This document shows positions 45,182-54,900 of a stretch of 64,000 nt of DNA, one piece after another; positions within the stretch are counted from its first letter, which is position 1, and each line of letters opens with the position of its first letter. The notes beneath the pieces were generated by a model. It was not told the origin of the DNA, did no database searches, and saw only the letters and a list, made by a program, of their open reading frames with translations. The DNA is from Nocardia sp. CC227C (GTDB lineage Bacteria > Actinomycetota > Actinomycetes > Mycobacteriales > Mycobacteriaceae), in NCBI RefSeq assembly GCF_030767025.1, contig NZ_JASITE010000012.1, positions 62,001 through 126,000 on the forward strand. The letters run 5' to 3'. Position numbers and translations under genes: made by a program.

Positions 45182-45280
45182 ATGGATACGCATCGCGAGT
45201 CCGGGAGCATCGTCGTCGGTGTCGACGGCTCCGGTACCGCACCCGTTGCCGCACACTGGGCGGCCTCTCACGCCGAGGCT
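45182..45280 (+). pseudogene. N-terminal fragment of a universal stress protein
   Basis: From ATG 45182 the frame reads MDTHRESGSIVVGVDGSGTA then PVAAHWAASHAEA. IVVGVDGS…A..WAA is the beginning of a UspA domain (first strand and helix). After about 33 residues the similarity stops and proline-rich sequence follows, so most of the domain, including the ATP-binding GxxG(9x)G(S/T), is missing. Confidence 0.65.
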
Positions 45281-45428
45281 CCGCGCACCGCTCGTGATCA
45301 GCCGCCGCGCATCGGCACGGCGCGAACCGTGCCGAACAGGCCCGTGGGGACGCCGAGTGCGGTGCCGCTGACCGGACCGGCCCCCGCCCACGCATCACCC
45401 GATCCACCCCGCACGGACACGGTTCGGG

Positions 45429-46238
45429 TCACCCTTGCACACCCTCCGCGAGTTCGCTGACGAACTCCCGGACGGCCGCGCAGCCGGCGCTCACGTCGGC
45501 CGCGTCGAGTACGGCGCGCACCAGGGCGGCTCCGACGATCACGCCGTCGGCGTAGGCCGCGACCGCGGCGGCACGGGCGGAGTTCGTGATGCCGATGCCG
45601 ACGCAGACCGGCAGGTCGGTGACGGTTCGGAGGCGGCGTACCAGGTCGGCGGCGGTGCCGCCGAGCGATCCGCCGGAGCCGGTGACGCCCATGAGTCCGG
45701 CGGCGTAGACGAAACCCGTACCGGCCGTGGTGATCTCGTGCAGCCGTTCGGTGCTGGTGCTGGGTGCGACCACGAAGACGGTGGCGAGGTCGTGGGCGGC
45801 CGCGTGGGCGCGCCACCGGGCGGACTCCTGGACGGGCAGGTCGGGCAGGACGCAGCCCGCACCGCCCGCGGCGGCCAGTTCGGCGGTGAAGCGTTCGATA
45901 CCGTAGCGGGAGATGGGATTCCAGTAGGACATCACCAGCACGGGCTTGCCGGTGGCGCGGTGGGTCTCGCGCACCGTGCGCAGTACGTCACCGATGCGGG
46001 TGCCGCCGCGCAGGGCGATATCGGCGGCGGTTTGGACGGTGGGGCCGTCCAGTACCGGATCACTGTGCGGCAGGCCGACTTCCATGATGTCGGCTCCGCT
46101 GTTCAGGGCCGCCGTGATCGCGGCGACACCACCGTCGACGGTGGGGAATCCGGCGGGCAGGTAGGTGATGAGCGCGGCCCGGCGCTCCCGTTTCGCCCGG
46201 GCGAGCGTATCGGTCAGCAGCTGGATGTTCCCGGTCAC
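45429..46238 (-). CDS. trpA: Tryptophan synthase alpha chain
   Basis: A 269-residue (beta/alpha)8 subunit that cleaves indole-3-glycerol phosphate to indole. The catalytic Glu is in ADIMEVGLPHSDPVLDGPTV (about residue 52), and the Asp follows at about 63 in LDGPTV. The phosphate-binding VGIGI and glycine loop GVTGSGG are present. GTG 46238 overlaps the trpB stop (GTGA). Neither lgt nor other trp genes follow, unlike the usual actinobacterial trp locus. Confidence 0.95.
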   Translation of the reverse strand: MTGNIQLLTDTLARAKRERRAALITYLPAGFPTVDGGVAAITAALNSGADIMEVGLPHSDPVLDGPTVQTAADIALRGGTRIGDVLRTVRETHRATGKPVLVMSYWNPISRYGIERFTAELAAAGGAGCVLPDLPVQESARWRAHAAAHDLATVFVVAPSTSTERLHEITTAGTGFVYAAGLMGVTGSGGSLGGTAADLVRRLRTVTDLPVCVGIGITNSARAAAVAAYADGVIVGAALVRAVLDAADVSAGCAAVREFVSELAEGVQG

Positions 46239-47473
46239 CGCCGCTCCTCCCCCGCCTCGTTCATACCGAAATACCGTGCGGCGCTGTCCATATCCTTGTC
46301 GCCGCGCCCGGACAGGCTCACCAGCAGCAGCCCGTCCGGCCCGATTTCCCGGCCCACCTCGAGTGCTCCGGCGAGTGCGTGCGCGGTCTCGATCGCCGGA
46401 ATGATGCCCTCGGTCGCGGACAGCAGCCGCAACGCGTGCATGGCGGCGGCGTCGGTGATCGGGCGGTATTCGGCGCGGCCGCTGTCGTGCAGGTGCGCGT
46501 GTTCGGGGCCGACGCCCGGATAGTCGAGTCCGGCGGAGATGGAATGCGCCTCGGCGATCTGCCCTTCCTCGTCCTGGAGGACATAGGAGCGTGATCCGTG
46601 CAGGATGCCGGGTTCACCGGCGGTCAGGGTGGCCGCGTGCCGACCGGTGTCGACGCCGTGACCGGCTGCCTCGCAACCGATCAGCCGCACATCGTCGGCG
46701 AGGAAGGGATGGAAGAGTCCGATCGCGTTGGAGCCGCCGCCCACGCACGCGACCGCCGCGTCGGGCAGCCTGCCGGTCCGCTGGAGCAGTTGGCGGCGCG
46801 CCTCCACCCCGATCACCCGCTGGAAGTCGCGGATCATGGCGGGGAAGGGATGCGGCCCGGCTACCGTGCCGAAGATGTAGTGCGTGCTGTCGACGTTCGC
46901 GACCCAGTCCCGGAAGGTCTCGTTGATGGCGTCCTTCAAGGTGCGCGATCCGGTGGTGACCGGGACGACTCGCGCGCCCAGCATGCGCATCCGTGCCACA
47001 TTGAGCGCCTGCCGCCGGGTGTCGACCTCGCCCATGTAGACGGTGCAGTCGAGGCCGAACAGCGCACAGGCGGTGGCGGTGGCCACCCCGTGCGATCCGG
47101 CCCCGGTTTCGGCGATGACCCGGGTCTTGCCCATGCGGCGCGTGAGCAGCGCCTGCCCGAGCACATTGTTCACCTTGTGCGATCCGGTGTGGTTGAGATC
47201 CTCGCGTTTGAGGAATATCCGTGCCCCGCCCGCGTATTCGGCGAATCGGCGCGCCTCGGTGAGGGCGGTGGGCCGTCCCGCGTAGTCGGCGAGCAGTCGC
47301 TCCAGGTCGCCGACGAAGGCGGGGTCGGTTCGGGCCTTGTCGTATTCGACGGCGACCTCGTCGACGGCGGCGACCAGCGCCTCCGGAATGAAGACGCCCC
47401 CGAAGGCACCGAAATACCCTGCGGTGTAGGGAAATTGGTCCGGCGGTGCCGGGAAGAAGAAGTGGTTGTCCAT
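46235..47473 (-). CDS. trpB: Tryptophan synthase beta chain
   Basis: A 412-residue PLP enzyme that joins indole and serine. The N-terminus reads PYTAGYFGAFGGVFIPEAL, the PLP lysine is in LNHTGSHKVNNVLGQAL (about residue 97), the catalytic Glu in IAETGAGSHGVATATA, and the phosphate loop is CVGGGSNAIGLFHPF. It is of the TrpB1 type that partners with TrpA. ATG 47473 has AGGAG about 8 bp upstream. Confidence 0.96.
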   Translation of the reverse strand: MDNHFFFPAPPDQFPYTAGYFGAFGGVFIPEALVAAVDEVAVEYDKARTDPAFVGDLERLLADYAGRPTALTEARRFAEYAGGARIFLKREDLNHTGSHKVNNVLGQALLTRRMGKTRVIAETGAGSHGVATATACALFGLDCTVYMGEVDTRRQALNVARMRMLGARVVPVTTGSRTLKDAINETFRDWVANVDSTHYIFGTVAGPHPFPAMIRDFQRVIGVEARRQLLQRTGRLPDAAVACVGGGSNAIGLFHPFLADDVRLIGCEAAGHGVDTGRHAATLTAGEPGILHGSRSYVLQDEEGQIAEAHSISAGLDYPGVGPEHAHLHDSGRAEYRPITDAAAMHALRLLSATEGIIPAIETAHALAGALEVGREIGPDGLLLVSLSGRGDKDMDSAARYFGMNEAGEERR

Positions 47474-47603
47474 ATCGGCATGCTCCTGAGCCGGGAGGTG
47501 TCCCGGTGTGGCGTGGCTGAAGGGTCACGAGAACGCGCCGCGCACAGCGAAAGCACCCGATAGCACGGGGAGAGCCGACGAGGCCGGGAAACGGATCGCT
47601 CCC

Positions 47604-47768
47604 TCAGACACCCCGCCCGATGCGCGGCGCGCCGAGCCATCGCATCCCGTCGACCTGGCCGGGCTCGGCCCCGATCACGAACCGCACCCGCCGTCCGTGC
47701 ACCCGTCGCGCGGGCGCCCGGCAGCCGCGCGGGCGGCATCCGGGGGCGAGGCGGACGGCGAGGGACAT
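47604..47768 (-). CDS. trpM: TrpM-like small protein upstream of trpBA
   Basis: A 54-residue basic protein read from ATG 47768. Its core CRPRGCRAPARRVHGRRVRF then VIGAEPGQVDGMRW is, from memory, the pattern of TrpM, the small gene before trpB in Streptomyces. TrpM is reported to influence tryptophan synthesis and development. A -10-like TAGGCT ends six bases before the ATG, so the mRNA may be leaderless, and two copies of GGTCTCGCA-type sequence (47782-47813) precede it. It lies 130 bp before trpB. Confidence 0.65.
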   Translation of the reverse strand: MSLAVRLAPGCRPRGCRAPARRVHGRRVRFVIGAEPGQVDGMRWLGAPRIGRGV

Positions 47769-47825
47769 GGCCCGAGCCTAACCCATGCGAGACCTGACCC
47801 GTGCGAGACCGGCCCGGTACACGGC

Positions 47826-48611
47826 TCAGTCGCGTTCGGGTCCGAGGGAGATGCCGCGGCTGGCCAGCCACGGCAGCGGGTCCACCTTGTCGGATCCGTT
47901 CAGCCACACCTCGAAATGGCAGTGCGGTCCGGTGGAGAAGCCGCGATTACCGACCGTGGCGATCTGGTCACCGGCCAGTACCGGCTGCCCCACCGAGACG
48001 GTCGTCGTGTCGACGTGGCCGTATACGGTGATGGTGCCGTCATCGTGCAGCAGCCGCACCCACATGCCGAAGCCGGAGGCGGGTCCGGCGCTGATCACGA
48101 CCCCGTCCTCGACGGCGTAGATGGGCGTTCCGATCGGCGCGGCCACGTCGACGCCCAGATGCTGTGCACCCCAGCGCATTCCGAAGCCCGAGGTGAACAC
48201 GCCCTCGGCGAATTTCACGAACAGCGGCCGCAGGCCCGCCGTCGCCCGCGCCTCCGCGTCGGCGGCGAAGTGCCGCCCGTTCTCCAGAATGGCCTGGAAC
48301 TGCGAGAGGTCCTCCACCGGCGGCTCGTTCAGGATTTCGGGGAAGTGCGCGTCGGTGCCGGTGTGCTGGGCGGGCGGCATCCCGGCGATCTCTCCGGCGG
48401 TCTGCTGGGCGTGCACGCCGACGTCGAGGCGCTCGCGGGCCGATGCCTCCTGCATTCCGGCCTGCGCGGCCGCGAACGCCGCGCCGAGTGCCACCGCCAC
48501 CACCACGGCCCGGCCCTTCAGCGCGCCGATGGGCGAGGGCTTGCGATGCCGGCCCGGTCGGCGCGGCACCCGGCCATGGTCATGGGAATACCTGAAAACG
48601 CTGTCCCGCAC
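47826..48611 (-). CDS. M23-family peptidoglycan endopeptidase
   Basis: A 261-residue envelope protein. A basic cytoplasmic start is followed by one hydrophobic segment (AVVVAVALGAAFAAAQAGM, signal anchor), a linker, and a LytM/M23 domain (about residues 145-255). Zinc ligands are visible: HLGVDVAAPIGTPI (His, Asp) and GPHCHFEVWLNG (second His of HxH), with VYGHVDTTTV between. It should cut peptide cross-bridges or bind peptidoglycan. GTG 48611 is chosen, being preceded by AGGAGG. Confidence 0.88.
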   Translation of the reverse strand: MRDSVFRYSHDHGRVPRRPGRHRKPSPIGALKGRAVVVAVALGAAFAAAQAGMQEASARERLDVGVHAQQTAGEIAGMPPAQHTGTDAHFPEILNEPPVEDLSQFQAILENGRHFAADAEARATAGLRPLFVKFAEGVFTSGFGMRWGAQHLGVDVAAPIGTPIYAVEDGVVISAGPASGFGMWVRLLHDDGTITVYGHVDTTTVSVGQPVLAGDQIATVGNRGFSTGPHCHFEVWLNGSDKVDPLPWLASRGISLGPERD

Positions 48612-48744
48612 CGAAACCGAACCTCCTACCCGACCCGCTCCACGCAGGCGTTCCCGCAGCGGCCCGCCCCTTTCCACCACCGGTCACGCCCGACCCTGAT
48701 TCGGGTGCGAGACCCTACCACCCGAACCTGTGAACCCCGGGGAC

Positions 48745-50244
48745 ATGAATATCGGCTATCCGACCGCAATTCGAGTACGGTCCACGAATATCGACTTCAT
48801 CTGCCACTATGCTCAGCGAATCGACACACCGAAGGGTTACCAGAAATTCGCCGTCGGCGAGCGGGCTGGCGGCGAGACCGCGGCGTGGCTGGCCTTCACC
48901 GGCTGCCTGATCGCGGTGTTCATGCAGATGGTCGACGGCACCATCGTCACCACCGCGCTGCCCAGCATCACCGCGGATCTGTCGGCCTCACCACGAGCGC
49001 AGCTGCTGGTGGTGTCCGGGTACGCCCTGGCCTTCGCGTGCACCCTGCTCACCGCCGCGCGACTGGGTGAGCTGCTGGGACGGCGCACACTGTTCCTCGC
49101 CGCGACGGCGGCGTTCACGGCGACCTCCGTGTGGTGCGGAATCTCGGGCAGCGCGGCCGAACTCGTCGCGGCCCGGGTGGCACAGGGCATCGCCGCGGCC
49201 GGGATGGCGGCCCAGACCATCGCCATCGCCACCGCCGGCTTTCCGCGAGCCCGCCTGCCACAGGTGTTCGCCGTGTACGGCGCGGTGGCCGGATTCGCCG
49301 GAATGCTCGGGCCGATACTGGGCGGGGCGCTGGTCACGGCCGATCCGTTCGGACTGGGATGGCATGCGATCTTCCTGATCAACCTGCCGCTGGGGCTCGT
49401 CACCTTGGCGCTGGCGCTGCGCTATCTGCGGCTGGGCCGCCCGCCCCGGCGCGAACGGCTCGACCCGGGCGGTGCGGCACTGTCCACCGCGAGCCTGTTC
49501 GTGCTGCTCTGGGCGCTCACCGATATCCAGCAGTACGGCTGGCGGCCGGTGCCGCTGGCGCTGATCGCGGTGGCCGCGGGCGGCGTGGCCTTCTTCCTGG
49601 CACAGCAACGGCGGGCGGCCGCCCGCGGCAACCCGCTGGTGCGCTTGGACCTGTTCGCCGATCGCGGCTTCCGCCTGGGTTCCGGACTGGTGACCGTATT
49701 CTTCGGCCTGTTCACGGCTTTCGTCTTCGCGGTGTCGATCACCCTGCAGGAGGTGCTGCGGTTCACGCCGTGGCGCACCGGGTTGTTGATGACGCCGTTC
49801 GCGGTCGGCGCCTGCGCGGGTGCACTGGCCTCACCGATGCTGGTGCGGCGCTGGGGAATTCGCGTACTTGCGACGGGGATCATCGGCTTCGGGGTGTGCG
49901 TCGCGGTCGGTGCGGCCTACCTGCGGCTGACCGGCGGGGCGGTATCCGTCCCGCTGGTGATCGGCCCGGTTCTGCTGGCGGGCGTCGGCGTCGGCGTCTT
50001 CTGTGTGCCGCTGCAACCGGTCATCCTGTCCCGCCTGGACCAGCGGCAACTGGATTCGGCCTCGGGTCTGCTGCCGACCATCGAGCAGATCGGCAACGCG
50101 CTCGGGCTCGCGCTGCTGAGCGCGGTGTTCTTCCGCTCGCACACCCTGTCGGGCAGTGTCACCATGTTCACCGCCATCGCGGTGGTGGCGGTGGCGACGG
50201 GGGTGGCGAGCCTCGCCCTGCCCGAGCCGCCGGACCGGCGCTGA
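48745..50244 (+). CDS. MFS transporter, DHA2-type multidrug exporter
   Basis: A 499-residue transporter with about 14 predicted helices beginning near residue 45. Motifs include the drug/H+ antiporter motif MVDGTIVTTALPSI near helix 1, LGELLGRRTLFL (motif A) and AVYGAVAGFAGMLGPILGGA (motif C). It likely exports a drug or metabolite. The start is uncertain: ATG 48745 and GTG 48730 give an unusual 40-residue hydrophilic N-terminus. Position next to the NRPS genes makes it a candidate exporter for their product. Confidence 0.85.
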   Translation: MNIGYPTAIRVRSTNIDFICHYAQRIDTPKGYQKFAVGERAGGETAAWLAFTGCLIAVFMQMVDGTIVTTALPSITADLSASPRAQLLVVSGYALAFACTLLTAARLGELLGRRTLFLAATAAFTATSVWCGISGSAAELVAARVAQGIAAAGMAAQTIAIATAGFPRARLPQVFAVYGAVAGFAGMLGPILGGALVTADPFGLGWHAIFLINLPLGLVTLALALRYLRLGRPPRRERLDPGGAALSTASLFVLLWALTDIQQYGWRPVPLALIAVAAGGVAFFLAQQRRAAARGNPLVRLDLFADRGFRLGSGLVTVFFGLFTAFVFAVSITLQEVLRFTPWRTGLLMTPFAVGACAGALASPMLVRRWGIRVLATGIIGFGVCVAVGAAYLRLTGGAVSVPLVIGPVLLAGVGVGVFCVPLQPVILSRLDQRQLDSASGLLPTIEQIGNALGLALLSAVFFRSHTLSGSVTMFTAIAVVAVATGVASLALPEPPDRR

Positions 50245-50257
50245 GCCGCCGCACCCG

Positions 50258-51229
50258 CTACACGCCGAGCGCGGCGGCGAACAGCGGCCAGGAATCGTGC
50301 AGGTCGTCCTGCCAGTACGGCCAGGCGTGGGTGCCGTTGCGATGCACCACGGTGGCCGGAATGCCCAGTGCGGCCAGGCGGTCGGTCAGGGAGTTGGTGC
50401 AGCTGCGCACCACCGATTCCATGCCGCCGCCGACCAGCAGACGGTCCGCGAGCCGACCGGCGTCGCCGCCGATGGAGGGATCGGTCAGGGTGTCGTGCAC
50501 CCCGGCCGCGCCATTGCCCGACGAGATGTAGAGCGCCACCCCGCGCAGCCGTTCGGCATTGAGCACCGGATCGTGCGCCGCCCAGGCGGGATGGTCGCCG
50601 CCACCCCACATATTGTCGGCGTTCGCGCCGAACAGCCGCAGCTGCGAATGCACGTACGCGCGGGCCATCGGGTCACTGGTGCGCGGGCAGCCGCTGTAGG
50701 AACCCACGGCCTGGTACCGGCCCGGTGCCTCGATGGCCAGGTTGAGCGCCGAGGTCGCCGACATGGAGGTGCCCGCGACGGCATTGCGGCCCGTCATGCC
50801 GAAGTGGTTCTCCAGCAGTGGCGGCAGTTCGTGGATGAGGAAGGTGGACCACTTGTTGCGGCCCAGGACCGGATCATCGGCGACCCAGTCCGAATAGTAG
50901 GAGGCGTGTCCGCCGATCGGCTGGATCACATTGACCGGTTTGTCGGCGAAGAAATGCGCGACATCGGTGCGATTGGTCCACGGACCGCCGGTTTCGCCGC
51001 CGTCGACCGCATTGAGCAGATACAGCGCGGGCGCGGGATGACCCGGATGCGACACCCAGACCGGAATGGTGCGATTCATGGCCGCCGAATAGACGTGGAC
51101 TTCGAACTGCCGCCCACCGAGGGGGCGCACGTCCACGATCACGGATCCGGGATCCGCGGTCGCCGGTATCGGCAACAGCACAGCGAATACGGCGAACAGG
51201 ACGACCAGACAGCGCGTGAGCCGGTGCAT
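50258..51229 (-). CDS. Secreted antigen-85-like esterase/mycolyltransferase
   Basis: A 323-residue alpha/beta hydrolase with a signal peptide (MHRLTRCLVVLFAVFAVLLP, cleavage after ATA). The fold order fits the Ag85/esterase-D family: PALYLLNAVDGGETGGPWTN, the nucleophile elbow GTSMSATSAL (Ser near residue 155), an Asp region after VALYISSGNG, and the catalytic His in NGTHAWPYWQDDL near the end. Such enzymes move mycolates between trehalose lipids and the cell wall, or hydrolyse esters. It lies 39 bp after the DUF6875 gene and may belong to the NRPS operon. Confidence 0.85.
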   Translation of the reverse strand: MHRLTRCLVVLFAVFAVLLPIPATADPGSVIVDVRPLGGRQFEVHVYSAAMNRTIPVWVSHPGHPAPALYLLNAVDGGETGGPWTNRTDVAHFFADKPVNVIQPIGGHASYYSDWVADDPVLGRNKWSTFLIHELPPLLENHFGMTGRNAVAGTSMSATSALNLAIEAPGRYQAVGSYSGCPRTSDPMARAYVHSQLRLFGANADNMWGGGDHPAWAAHDPVLNAERLRGVALYISSGNGAAGVHDTLTDPSIGGDAGRLADRLLVGGGMESVVRSCTNSLTDRLAALGIPATVVHRNGTHAWPYWQDDLHDSWPLFAAALGV

Positions 51230-51268
51230 AGCTGGGAGTATCCCTTGTTGGAGGCCGATTGTGTGTGA

Positions 51269-51967
51269 TCAACGGGCATGTTCGTCGGCGGAATGCACGC
51301 GCAAATCGGTAATATCGCCCGCCGCCGAGCCATTCACCAGCATTCGCTCCGCGATCGCCCACCGCAGTTTGCGCGGCAGATCCGGGGCGAAACGGGTGAA
51401 GTACGCGTAGAGCCAGTCGGTTCGGGCCACCAGGAAGGGAAAGTCGGTGCTCATCATCGGCCGCAGCACCAGCATGGGCACCGGGGCGTCGAGCGGATGG
51501 AAGTCGCGATTCCACAGTCCCGGCACCGCGCATCCGGGATAGAACTGTCCCAGCATCAGTCCCTGGCCGACGATCTCGGTCTTGCGCGCCGCGTGCACGG
51601 AATCGATCAGGCCGTGGCGCGTCAGGCCGGGGAACAGCGTGATGAGGGTCGAGCGTGCCGTATCGGACGGATTCTCCTGTCGCAGCGCGCGATACACCTC
51701 GAAGGCGTCGTCGAGGACACGGTGCATCCGGTCCTCGGTCAGCGCGTCGCCGCCGGGGGCGCAACCGGCCCACACCGACCGCCGGTCGGCACTGTGCCGC
51801 ACGAAGGGGCACACCGGTCCCGGCCGCCCCAGTTCGGGATGCGGCTGGGCCAGATGATCGGCCATCCATCCGACGAGGGCGGCGGCGGCCGGACCCTGCC
51901 GCTCCCATGCCCCGGGATCGGCGTACACATTCCACCAGTGCACGCCCGAGCGCGGCCCGACCCTCAT
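51269..51967 (-). CDS. DUF6875 domain protein coupled to the NRPS
   Basis: A 232-residue soluble protein. Conserved-looking parts are LGRPGPVCPFVRHSADRRSV (about residue 52), STLITLFPGLTRHGLID (about 118) and MLVLRPMMSTDFPFLVARTD (about 172). These fit, from memory, the DUF6875 family, whose members occur beside NRPS-like genes. Function unknown. ATG 51967 overlaps the NRPS stop (ATGA), so the two are translated together. Confidence 0.65.
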   Translation of the reverse strand: MRVGPRSGVHWWNVYADPGAWERQGPAAAALVGWMADHLAQPHPELGRPGPVCPFVRHSADRRSVWAGCAPGGDALTEDRMHRVLDDAFEVYRALRQENPSDTARSTLITLFPGLTRHGLIDSVHAARKTEIVGQGLMLGQFYPGCAVPGLWNRDFHPLDAPVPMLVLRPMMSTDFPFLVARTDWLYAYFTRFAPDLPRKLRWAIAERMLVNGSAAGDITDLRVHSADEHAR

Positions 51968-54900
51968 CGGGAGTCCGCCCCGTCGAGATGCGCGGCCAGC
52001 AGCGGGCCGATGGCCGCGACGACATCGGCATTGCACAATTGCGCGTGGGTGGCGTCGACGGGGTGTTCGACGAGCGCGCCGGTGACGTGCGGACGCCACA
52101 TCCGCGCGTCGAGTCCCGCGGTCATGCCGCGGGTGGCCGAGAAGTACAGCAGGTCGCCGTCGAAGACGCCGGGGCGGTAGCCGTGCGAGAGGCGGACACC
52201 GTCGACGTAGCCGCGATGCAGGCGGGTCAGCTGCTCGGCGGTCAGGCCGGTACCGAACGAGGCGGCGGCGGTGGCCAATTCGGCGGCCGCTTCCTCGGCG
52301 GTGAGGTCGGGTAGTTCGTCGGCGTCCTCGGGTTCGTCGCCGAGCAGATGGGTGAGCAGATCGCGCATGCGCGGCACCGGCGGTGGCGGCATGTCGTCGG
52401 GGAAGTCGACGCTGTCGAGCATGGCGAGAGTGGCGACGTCGGCCCCGCGCGCCCGCAGCCGCACGGCGACGGCGTGTGCGATCTGGCCGCCCAGCGACCA
52501 GCCCAGCAGGTGATATGGGCCGTCCGGCGACACCCGCACGATCTCGTCCACGTAGCCGTCGGCCAGTTCGTCGATGGTCGCTCCGGCGCGCGGTTCACCC
52601 GCCAGGGTCAGCGCTTGCAGCCCGTAGACGGGGCGGTCGGGCAGCTGGCGGGCCAGGCCGGAATAGCACCAGGCCAACGGGACCGCGGAGTGCACGCAGA
52701 ACAGCGGCGGCCGGGTCCCGCCGCGGCGCAGGGTGAGGACCGCGCCGAGGGCGTCGTCGGTGGCGGCCGCGCCCTCGTGGTCGTCCAGGCGGGCGGCCAG
52801 TTCCCGCACCGTGGGGGCGGTGTAGAGCCAGCGCACGGTGACCGGCAGGCCGGTGGCGGTGGCCAGCTCCGCCGAGAGTGCCACGCCCAGCAGGGAATCG
52901 CCGCCCAGCTCGAAGAAGTCGTCGTCGAGGCCGGCCCGCTCGGCACCGGTGATCGCCGCGAACCGCGCGGCGACGAGCCGCTCGGACTCCGATTCCGGGG
53001 TGCGGTAGGGCCGCTGCGGTGTCGGCGGCGGGGGCAGAGCGGCGCGGTCCACCTTGCCGTGCGCGGTGACCGGCAACTCGTCGAGTTCGACCAGTTGCGC
53101 GGGCACCAGTGCGGCGGGCAGCAGTTCACGCAGCCGCCGGACGATATCGGCGTGGTCGAGCCGCATGCCCCGGGCGGCCACGATATAGCCGATCAGCCGG
53201 ATGCCACGCGGCCCGTCGTGCGCGGTGACCGCGGCCTGTGCGATCTCGGGCAGTGCGGTGAGCGCGGCCGCCACCTCCGCCGGTTCCGCGCGACGGCCGC
53301 GCACGCTGAGCTGATCGTCGGCGCGGCCGAGGAATTCGAGCGCACCGTCGCCCGCCGCCCGCACCAGGTCGCCGGTGCGGTAGACGCGGCCTCCGCCGCC
53401 GAACGGATCGGCGACGAAGCGTTCGGCCGTCGCCCCCGGGCGGCCGAGATACCCGTGTGCGACACCGGGGCCGCCCAGGTACAGCTCGCCTCGCCCGCAC
53501 GGCGGGGCCGGGCGCAGCCCGCGGTCGAGGATCAGGGCCCGCACTCCCGGCAGCGGCGGACCGATCGACACCGGAGCGTCGGCGGCGAGCGCCCGCGATT
53601 GCGTTGCCATGACCGTGGTTTCGGTGGGCCCGTAGCCGTTGCACAGCCGCAGCGCCGGAGCCCAGCGCCGCACCAGGTCGGCCGGGCAGGCTTCACCGCC
53701 CACCACCGCCACCCGCAGGTGCGGAACCTGTTCCGGGGTGAGGGTCGCCAAAACCGCCGGGGTGGTGAGGAAGTGGGTGATGGCGGCGCTGTTCAGCAGT
53801 GCGGCGAGTTCCGCGCCCGCCACCACCGCGGGCGGTTCGATCACCAGCCGGGCACCGGCCGCGAAGGCGGCCAGCAGTTCCAGCAGGTGCGCGTCGAACG
53901 ACGGGGCGTGCGCGTGCAGGACGCGCGAATCACGCCCCACCCCATAGTGTTCGACAATGTAGTCGGTCAGCGGTCCGAGCCCGCGGTGGGTGACGGCCAC
54001 CCCCTTCGGCGTGCCCGTGGTACCCGAGGTGTAGATGAGATACGCGGGATGGCCCGGGTGCAGCGGCCGAATCCGCTCGGCATCGGTGACCGGCGCGCCG
54101 GAATACCGCTCCACCCGTCCGTGCGCGGCGGGTTCGTCCAGCGCCAACCAGGTAGGCCCCGAGGGCAATTCGGCGTGAACGGAGGTCACGGTCAGCCCGA
54201 GGCACGCACCGCAATCCGCCGCCACCGTCGCCAGCCGCCGTGCCGGATCGTGCGGATCGAGGGGGACGAAAGCCGCGCCGGTCTTCGCGATCGACCACAG
54301 GGCGAGAACCGATTCCGCCGATCGCGGTATCGCTACGAGAACGAAAGATCCCGGCCCCGCGCCGGATTCGATGAGTACCCGCGCCCATTGCGAGGACAGC
54401 CGGTCGAGGTCGCGATACGTCCACGACCGCCCGCCGTCCTGCACCGCTATCGAAAGGCTCCGATTCGAGGCCACCACCCCGACGCCGGGTCCATGGACCG
54501 CGGGGCGCGCCTCCCCGGAATCCTCGGCCCGCTCGCGCGCCTTCTCGGAATCGTCGGCCCTACACCATGGCTTCCCGGGGCGATCAGCCCTGCCCCGCGT
54601 CTCCCCCGCACCGCCGAGCGGGCCGTTCTCGACACCATCGGCGTGATTCCCGCTGTTGCCGACCCGCATGCCGCCGCGCACGCCGTCCCCGTCCACGCCG
54701 TCCGCGCGCAGGGCGGCGCGCAGCAGATCCGGGAGCAGGCGGTCGGCACGCACCGGCCGCGTCGCCGGGAGCACGGGTGCGGGGTCCAGGCTTCGTACCG
54801 GCCGCCCCGGGTCGGCGAGGAAGCGGTCGAGATAGTCCAGGAATCCCCGATGATGCGCGGTCAGTGCCTCGGCGGAGTACAGCTCCGGATTCCCCTGCAT

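Noticed and set aside
48010..51960. Envelope genes M23, antigen-85-like and Ldt as one operon
   Set aside because: They lie on different strands with terminator-free but separate promoters; only the NRPS, DUF6875 and antigen-85-like genes share direction and tight spacing.
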